Below are positions 49,301 to 59,044 of a DNA stretch of 64,000 nt, in pieces. The position numbers were made by a program, and so were the translations under genes. Under the pieces are notes generated by a model. It had not been told where the DNA came from, made no database searches, and saw only the letters and a program-made list of their open reading frames with translations. Each line of letters starts with the position of its first letter. Position 1 is the first letter of the stretch. This DNA is from Sipunculus nudus (taxonomy: Eukaryota > Annelida > Sipuncula > Golfingiida > Sipunculidae), in the NCBI GenBank assembly GCA_026874595.1, contig CM049307.1:95082330-95146329 (forward strand), given 5' to 3'.

Positions 49301-52300
49301 TGTTTCTGTGTCTAGATCAGATAGATAATGTAATTTGATATTAAGGTAAGAAAAGTTATAGACCAATTACAGAAAAGTAAGAGTTTTGTGACACTTATCA
49401 TGGGAACAAACATTCTCATTTTTGTCTTAAAAATGAATATTTGTCAAAATTTGTTCAACCCTTTACCCTTTTAAATTTTTCATTAATATTTGATAGATTA
49501 ACAGAAATTGAGCTGATGACAAGGTTTTTTTTAGACCTGACATATTTTACTTATTTGTGTTTTTATTGATCCAAATATTTTTTTTCAGTCAGGGGTTAAA
49601 AAGGCCACAGAAGCTGAGGTATTTACAACTGCTTCATATGGCTTGATCATGAGATATGCAAATTGAGATATTAATTATAGATTATCTTGTATATCTGAGA
49701 TGATTCCAGATAATCATTAATGATCAACTATTCTCCACTTTCCTTTGAATAAATGAATCTGTAGACAGCACATTGTAATTGTAGATTTGCTCTCAGCACA
49801 ACCATTATATAATGTAGACCAGTACCTGGCCAACTGTGTCTGTAAACCAGCATTGCTGACCTAAGTGCAACATGTCAGTTTATTCCCCAAGCCAATTAAG
49901 CTATATAAGAGTAAATTCATTTACATAGATATCATCTTTGAAGAATTATTGTATCCCCAGACAAAGTCGGGGGATACTATGTTTTCATACCGGTCCCGCC
50001 GCCGCCGCATATAAATCTTGTTGGCGCGATAACCCAAAAAATATTTCACGGAACTTTACCAAACTTGGTATATGTATAGATATGGGTAAGAGGACGACGC
50101 CTATTTAAAATGAGGTCATGACCTTTACTAGGAGAGTGTCCTTGACCTTGAATAGGTCCAATTTTGGGGAAAATCACACAAATTCTTTAATATCTCAAGA
50201 AATCTTGCATGGATTTATCCCAAAATCAAGTTGATTGAAGATCATGGATAGGGTTGTCATTTTCCAGAAACTGGTGGCGCCACCTATTATTCTTTACTTG
50301 TTTTCATGCCGTTTAATACCCCCAAAATTGCCACCTTACAGTACTGTGAACATTATAAGTCAAAAACTAATGGACACATTTCTTTTATATTATGCATATA
50401 CATAGGTATGGGTTATGGGATGATGTTTATTTAAATTTGGGTCATGACCTTTCCTATGATAGTGGCCTTGACCTTGAATATTGCCATATATGGTGAAAAT
50501 CACACACCTCTTATGATATCTCGAGTGTTGATAGCCATATGGATTTCAAACATGACTTATGTATGGCCCACCACTAAAGTAAGAACCCTATAGGTTCTAT
50601 GGTCATGAGGTCAAAGGTCAAGGTCACTGGACTGGCATTTTAAAAGATACTGTGGATGCATTTTAAGCCAAACTTTCATCCCAGGTCTTCCATCTTGAAT
50701 ATATAGCTCACTTGCCAATAGTGGATGATCCATATAAATTTTGGGGTCACAAGGTCAAAGGTCAAGGCCACAGGAGCTATCTGTCCAAAAATTAGTTTCT
50801 GGATGATAATTTCTGCTTTTATTGATGTATTGATTTCAAATTTGACTTATATATGTCCCATTGAAAAAGCAAAACTCCAATTGATTTTGGGGTCATGAGG
50901 TCCAAGGTCACAGGACACATCTTTAAAAAGATTTTGGATGCATTTTCAGCCAAACATTTCATCTCAGACCTTTCATCTTGCACAAAAAGTCATCTGCCAA
51001 TAGAGGAAAACCCCTATCAGTTTTGAGGTCACAAGGTCAAAGGTGAAGGTCACAGGAGCCATCTGTCCAAAAACTAGTTTCTGGATGATAATTCCTGCTT
51101 TTATTGATGTATGGATTTCAAACTTGACTTGTATATGTCCCATTGGAAAAGCAAGACCCAAATTGTTTTTGGGGTCATGAGGTCAAAGGTCAAGGTCACA
51201 AGCCATATCTTTAAAAAGATGTGAATGCAATTTCAGCCAAACATTTCATCTCAGATCTTTCATCTTGCACATATAGTTCACCTGCCAAGAGTGGAAGACC
51301 CCTATCAATTTTGAGGTCACAAGGTCAAAGGTGAAGGTCACAGGAGCCATCTGTCCAAAAATTAGTTTCTGGATGATAATTCCTGCTTTTATTGATGTAT
51401 GAATTTCAAACTTGACTTGTATTTGACCCATTGGAAAAGCAAGACCCGAATTGATTTTGGGGTCATGAGGTCAAAGGTCAAGGTCACAGGAAACCTCTTT
51501 ATTAAGATTGTGGAATGCTTTTTCAGCCAAACAATTCATCTCAGATCTTTCATCTTGCACATATAGTTCACCTGCCAAGAGTGGAAAACCCCTATCAGTT
51601 TTGAGGTCACAAGGTCAAAGGGGAAGGTCACAGGAGCCATCTGTCCAACAATTAGTTTCTGGATGATAATTCCTGCTTTTATTGATGTATGGTTTTCAAA
51701 CTTGACTTGTGTATGTCCCATTGGAAAAGCAAGACCAAAATTGATTTTGGGGTCATGAGGTCAAAGTTCAAGGTCACAGGACACATCTTTAAAAAGATGT
51801 GGATGCATTTTCAGCCAAACCTTTCATCTCAGATCTTTCATCTTGCACATATAGTTCTCCTGCCAAGAGAGGAAGAACACTATCAATTTTGAGGTCACAA
51901 GGTCAAAGGTGAAGGTCACAGGAGCCACCTGTAAAAAAAAATTAGTTTCGCGATGATAATTCCTGCTTTATTGATGTATAGATTTCAAACTTGACTTGCA
52001 TATGTCCCATTGGAAAAGCAAGACCCAAATTGATTTTGGGGTCATGAGGTCAAAGGTCAAGGTCACAGGACACCTTTAAAAAGATCAAGGTCACAGGACC
52101 AACATCTTCAACAAGATTGTGGATTGTTAGATGGAAGAAACAATAAATATGCCAAGTGTCAGTATATGCTGCTAAAAATGGGGGTCTGTTCTTAAAGGGG
52201 GGGGGGCTACTATGTCTGGGGATACTCTGGCACCTGCGGTGCCAAGAAATGTCTAGTTTTATTTGGTTTGAGTAGAGAACCAGACTATTGTAAATATAAA

Positions 52301-55300
52301 ATCCTGCATGCACCAGTTATCAATATTACAATGACCAATTCTTTCATTAAATAATATTGATTCAATAGCCTCATAATATCCCTTGGTATAAGACTTGAAT
52401 ATTTTAAACATAATACATTAATTTAAATATATGTAATCTTTAAAAAAAAGTAAATATAATACTTGTCCAAAGCACACATGTTCCAGTCCACTAATTCTTG
52501 TTCCAGTCCACTAATTCTTGTTGCCAACTCTGCACCTAATACATTTAAAATAAAAGACATCCAAGTCAATGAACAGTGATAACACTTTATTCCTAGTGTA
52601 TGTTGATACCACCAGGTGGCACACTGTGCAAGTATGGCAGAGTGCAAGTGACAGTTTGTCAGATCTATATGGCCAGGCTGGTATAATTATTTGAACTGTG
52701 AGATTGTATATGCATGGTTTAATCTTGATAACAGCTTATACTTTAAAAACATCATACTTAACTGATGTTTTCAGTTTTCAGGTTCATATTGATCAAGGCA
52801 CTAGAGCTACTGAATAATCATAGCCATAGAGTACACACACACATGCAAAGCTCAACACATTATAGTCACCCCTTTCAAGAAAGTAAATTATACAAAATTG
52901 TCAATATAAGTACACCTGCTACATATACCAGTAACAAAGTGTCTTCTCAAGAAAGAAATAGTGTTCATACTTTTTCATGTTCAAAATGCATAAATTCAGA
53001 ATCAAGTATTTAAATGAAGATTCGTCACACTTATGTAAAAATGGGCTGAGGAGTAAGATATGCTAGAATTTTACACCAGAGACAAACATCTTATAAAGAT
53101 TATTTTCTGTCCTTTGCTCCTTGCCAGTTAAGAAAGTTAATAAACAGCACATTAATGAAGTCATGCATCACTAACTCACAAAATGAAAATCTTACTGAAA
53201 AGTATTTCCTGATAATTTTAATATTTTACTTCACCACTATTTTATTTTCTTTTTTAAAAATGAAGAGGGCAACACAATAATATAGAACAGGAACATGACC
53301 ACTGCTTAGCCTTACCTGCATGCTGACTGTGATTAATAATGCTTAAAAAAGCATCATAAAGTATGGATATACTAATTGTATATTTAATTACTGTTTCCCT
53401 TAATTTTTCACCCTGAAATACCCATGGCACAGAACAAAAGATTGTAATTAGACCAATGAGAGCATGGTATTGCATTGTGCATCCAGCTCCAAATTTTAAA
53501 TATGCAACACCATTGGTCATTGGTCAGATTCATGGCCCTGTGCCAGAACCAGTGTAATCAGACCAATAAGAAAGGGTGTGGCATGTTATAATGAGGAGAT
53601 TTGGAAATGACAGCAGTGAATAACCACTGTTTGAGGACTATACTCTCTGTAAAAATGTAGACTGTGCATTATACATAAATTCCTAAATATATGCATGCAG
53701 CCTACAGCACGATACCCTTTATCTCTGAATCATGCTAGTTAAGCCAATGTATACCTAGAATTTGTAAAGTATCCCTACAGGCCAGTACTCACTTTCACAG
53801 GTGAATGACAGTAGATGGTATACTGTAGTCGACTTTATGTTTGTGAGGGTTTCGAATTCACAATATTTGCAAAAGAGATATTATAGCGGAAATGAAATGG
53901 TGAACATACAGTGATAATTATACAGAAATCTCATGCATTGGCATTCCATATATATCATTTCCATCCATAAAGTGTTGACAATCTAAAGACAAGAGATGGA
54001 TAATATTAATATAATTAATCTCCTGTTACCCTTAGGTAAAGATATATATTAAAGATGCTGTCATATGTTTTATATTGCCTATGAAATTTCCACTCTATGA
54101 TTATCTTTCATTCCTCTTTATATTGTTTAGATTTTTTGTACATAATAGGTAACTGTATATAGTTACAATTATACTCGGTGTAGGGATCTGTATGGTAAAA
54201 TTGTGAAAATTGAAACCTCCCTAAACACATGAAAATTTAGTGAAAACAGAAATCCAGTCACTCAATTTGATACCACAGTGTTTGGTTTCAATAAAGACAC
54301 ATTGATGTCGGCAGTAAGCAGGCACCATAAATAATTTTCGCCACTTGCCATATGGTTGCCGTATGTCATCTTCATACCACCAAGTCTGTTGCTATGCTTT
54401 CACAAACCTTGATTCAGTGACATGCTCTGATGGCCACTTACATAGGGCTATTCTTACTATTTTGGTTTAATCCTTCTGACTATATGTCATCTGACAATCA
54501 GGTTAAAACCTAGCAATTTAATATAAATCTACAACATGTATATTTTTGTCTGCTTAGTAGTTGATAGTGGTAGTCTTAGTTTTAATACACATTCAATGAA
54601 TAGTGTGCTATAGTTTGGGTAATCTTTTATTCTATTGTATTTAACTGTTCTCCTGTATTAAATTTAAGGTCGAAAAAGAAAAGCGCTTGGACACCTGGTT
54701 TATAGAGCAGAAGCTGGGAGACCTGGACATACAACTGAGTGAGCTAGAACGACAAGGCCGAAGCCTGGAGGAGAAGATCCGAGGAAATGGTCAGTAAAGT
54801 CCGCTCCACAGTATCTGTAGGGTTAATCATAAACAGTGACTGGTTACTGGCTCCTGGGTCATAGGGTAGAGCATAGGGCTTAAAGCTAGGAGAATGTGAG
54901 TTTGAGTGAGTGCTCTGCAGGCTTCATGGGAAGACTGTGTTTAATAGTCCGGCTTTTGGGGGTTTCTAGGTGTTATGACCCAGCAATGGGGATAACATAC
55001 ACCCAGGTCCCGCAGAGCCTGGTTGATGCCAGAATTATTATATGCATGCCCCTGTCACATAGGTGGGGGTGGTGGTGTAATGGTTAAAGTGCTTGGCTCA
55101 TGATCAAGAGGTCATGAGTTCAAATCCTGATAAGACCCCAACCATGCCAAGACCCTTAGGCAAGGTCCCAACCGCAAATGTGCTTTTGTCCACCCAGCAG
55201 TAGAAATGGGTACCAGTAAATACTGGGATGGTAACCTGCAATGGACTAGCGTCCCATCCAGGAGGAGTAACTCCTAAGTCGCTTCACGCTACAGAAACCG

Positions 55301-57125
55301 GGATAAGCTCCGGCCTGATGAGCTATTAGGCTCGGGTGTAAAAGCCCAGCAGACTTTTTTTACCTGTCACATAGTCCAAAACTGGAATTGAATTCTCCAG
55401 GTGTACATAGTACTTAGTAAAGGCAAGCATTAGAAAATGGAAGTGGTTACTTCCACCCAAAAAAAAAATAATGGATGGTTTATAATAATAGAGTTTTCTG
55501 CCACTGGGAGTCCTGTTTATTGCATTTAATCTTTGATGTTTGTATATCTGTATCCCTGCCATCAGGGGTAGGAGGTTTCCCAGTGGGTAACACATATATA
55601 ATACATTTCTGGCCAATGTCTCCATCAGGGAATTGTATGTTTATTGTTGACTCTCTCCATTGGGCCTATTGCTATCTGAATATAACATTCGTTTAGAATT
55701 CTTGAAGAAATTATTCATGGCAACTTTTTGTCTTTCTGTTTAAATGTGACTTTCATTTTCAGTGGCACTATGCCCACTTAGAGATGAAAACTGCTGCCTT
55801 TTACTCATTTTACATTCTAAACAAATAAACAATGCTAAAAATGAAAAATAAAATGAGTTTAAAATAGGCAACTATTTCAATTTTGCTTGACCATGCCCAA
55901 CTAAACGGGCTGATGTGTGGTACAGCACAGGTATTATAACATATTATTTGGTGCCAATAACCAAGACTTTTATGACATGTTATATATCGTGTGAAAGATA
56001 AACATTTCAAGATTCTTCATTTTAAGTTTTATTTTCATACTACGAGCCTTGATTAATTAGGTGCAAGTTGAAAATCTGACAGTTTCAGCCGTCTTAACTA
56101 TCATATCGGCCACTGAACACTACTGCATAATGCTGCCTAATACCAGTAGTTGAAAGTATTCAGGCTTTTTGATTCAAGATAAAGGAAATATAAATTTCCA
56201 TTCAATGTTCATACAATGCTGTGTGACAATTGCACATTCATGCAAAGGAGCGTTTTGAAGCATTCAAGTAGCCTAACAATGCAAACCAAACGTTGTTTAT
56301 AGGCAATCTTTCGACAACTGATGCCTGATTGTCAATGAGCTGTCACAAATCATTTTAACATACAGATATTTTGTTACTATCTCAAGCATCTATAAATACA
56401 TTAATACACGTAACCTGGCAACACATATAAGCTCTATAATCAAAACTATTTTACTCTTCACTGAAGCAGCTATTTTGTGATTTATTTGTTAAGTGCAGCT
56501 GATGATGGCTTCACTTTAGCCAGGAACAGAGTCTGGGTTTGGCCATTAAGGGAGGTTTTGAGTATTTGGACCATAGTGGGCTCTCCTTAAAAGGACCTTG
56601 CAAACTCAGGGTGCAGCTATAAATAAATGTGCAGCCATTAAAAGAGGATCAACGTTAATACTTTGAATTATGGAACAAATATATTTAAGTTTTAAATTGA
56701 ATTGTATTTCAGAATCTGAGGATGATGCTGACTCAGAAGATCTGATGGTCCAATGGTTTGACCTTATTAGTGAGAAGAACGACCTAGTCAGGAGAGAGGC
56801 TGACCTCATGTATATGTAAGTAGGTCAATGATCAAATAGTTCTTCAGTCAAACATGTGTCCTTGGCATCCTGCAAACATGTTCTTCCAAACATTACCAAT
56901 ATGTTAATAAAAGTATTTAATTTCATAACTTATGAGACCTGAGAGTAAAAATTATATGAATTCTTATAAAAACCCAGATTATCTTGAAATTAGCTATGGA
57001 TAGCTTTATCCAGTCACCTATAATTCTTTCAATTTTACTCAAGTTAAATTTCTTTTAAGATAAACAACAGTAAATCACAGAATTAGATGACCAACCACAA
57101 ACCAATGCAAACAGACACACACACA

Positions 57126-57167
<42 letters not shown>

Positions 57168-58683
57168 GTAATGTCTACATTAGTTTGTATCCTTCATTAG
57201 TTCGCACACTATAAATTTCCTGAAACATATTTTTCCATAATACATATATGAATTCGTACACCAACATACTGTGCCGATATTAGCTATTGCCGGTGACCAC
57301 CGGCGGTCCGTATTAACCATAATTGTTGCTATGAATAAAATGGTTTTGCAACTGAGATGAATCAAATGTCGACGCTGTTCACCTGATATCAAGACATCTT
57401 TATGTCCTAGTGCGTGGCAGTAACATGATAATTTATTGGAACAATTTTATCAGATTTGCGACTTCATGTTTGTAAATAGGAAAAACTGTCGCTTAATTGA
57501 TACCGATGGGCCATCTTTGCTTCAGACTTGTTACAACATGAATGTGATTTGAACAGTAGAACTCGAGGTAAAAAATGTGTTTAATCGATAATATTTTGTT
57601 TACTTAATAATAGAATAAGAAGGATTTGTAAGTGGGGAAAAAATCACATTAGGTGATGATCATATACTGGTAATCCACTCGGGACAAACCTCGCACGGAC
57701 CACTGATCACAGGCATGACCTGGTGCTGCAAGACATCAAAGGTTAAATGGAGATCGTCAGTGCTTTGAACCACAGCTACAAAGGATATACCGCTGTCTTC
57801 CAGAGTTTTTATTTGATAAATGCCGGTAATGTCCGTGAAATAATTTATTTTTTTACCCCGCTGTATGAAACTTATTGGAATCTCCCAAATAAAAACTTAA
57901 ATGCTTGTATTGGCTTCTGTGGCCAATTGGTTAGAGGCGCATGAACGGAGAGAATGTTAGCCTTATATCCCTGGTTCAAAATTATCACTTTTTATTCCCC
58001 CGTCCCAGTTTAGAAATATGATAAACATATATTTTTCATTTATTTCTTTCCACTGGAATTACCAAACGGGTAAAATAAACATTTAATTTATTGAAATATA
58101 TAAATAAATATGGTGAGATTACATATTCATGGCTGTAATAAGTTCACTTGCCGCCAGGTGGCACCCGGAATAAATTTCATTAACGCCCTGAGAAAATCAC
58201 CATTGCTTTTTTAGGGCGTATTCTGAAATCCATACAATAAATGAATTAAATGTTGCCATGAATTATTACAAAACAATAGCCTATTTTCTTACCGCTAATG
58301 ATGCTACGCACCGATGTACGCCGTGAGAGACTTCTGGCTAATGATGTTTTCCTTTCATGTCCAAACTGTGAAACCCTTCGAAGATTGATGCTTGTTTGTT
58401 TACCAGTAATTTATTTGATGTGTAATAATAAGGTGATCAGTGACTCCTGTCAATTTTGTTTGCACCATAGCCGTGATCAAATAAATTTGTAAACATACTA
58501 ATGAGGTACAAATTTAACAGTTTAGGGTAATAAATTACTGAAGTTTCATTGCCGGTAGCTGGATTATTAGACAATCTTTATGAACTTTTGAGCCGGTCTG
58601 TGGGTTACAAATGTTTAGTTTGTTCCCGCCGGCAGTACAGGCCATCCTGGTTACCCCCGTGCGGCGCGGCTAAAACCCAGTAT

Positions 58684-58747
<64 letters not shown>

Positions 58748-59002
58748 TAAACACTGGTTTATAAAATGCCAGTTACAGGATATAATGGATATCTTTATCG
58801 TCACCAGCAGCGCTCACATATATTCCAGAACAAGTGTTAAATAATAATTAACATGAGGGTTGCCGTACATCCTCTATTATCGCCCACCGCCGATTCTCAG
58901 GTGATCTTCTCATCTGCAGTATTCTAATTTGTCATATTTTACATATAATAATTAACACACTGAGAAAAATAATTATTTTTTCATTATTATTAGACATTAC
59001 AG

Positions 59003-59044
<42 letters not shown>

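Noticed and set aside
49228-49338. 37-codon extension of the exon 5 frame
   Set aside because: It follows a consensus AAG|GTGAGT donor, and only splicing to 54669 gives the bMERB domain in phase.
57915-57985. Possible tRNA gene
   Set aside because: An A-box-like head is present, but the B box reads GGTTCAAAATT and no acceptor stem could be paired; at best a tRNA-derived relic.
57166-58680. Possible transposon between two AT microsatellites
   Set aside because: Terminal sequences on the two sides do not match as inverted repeats, and no duplication was found.
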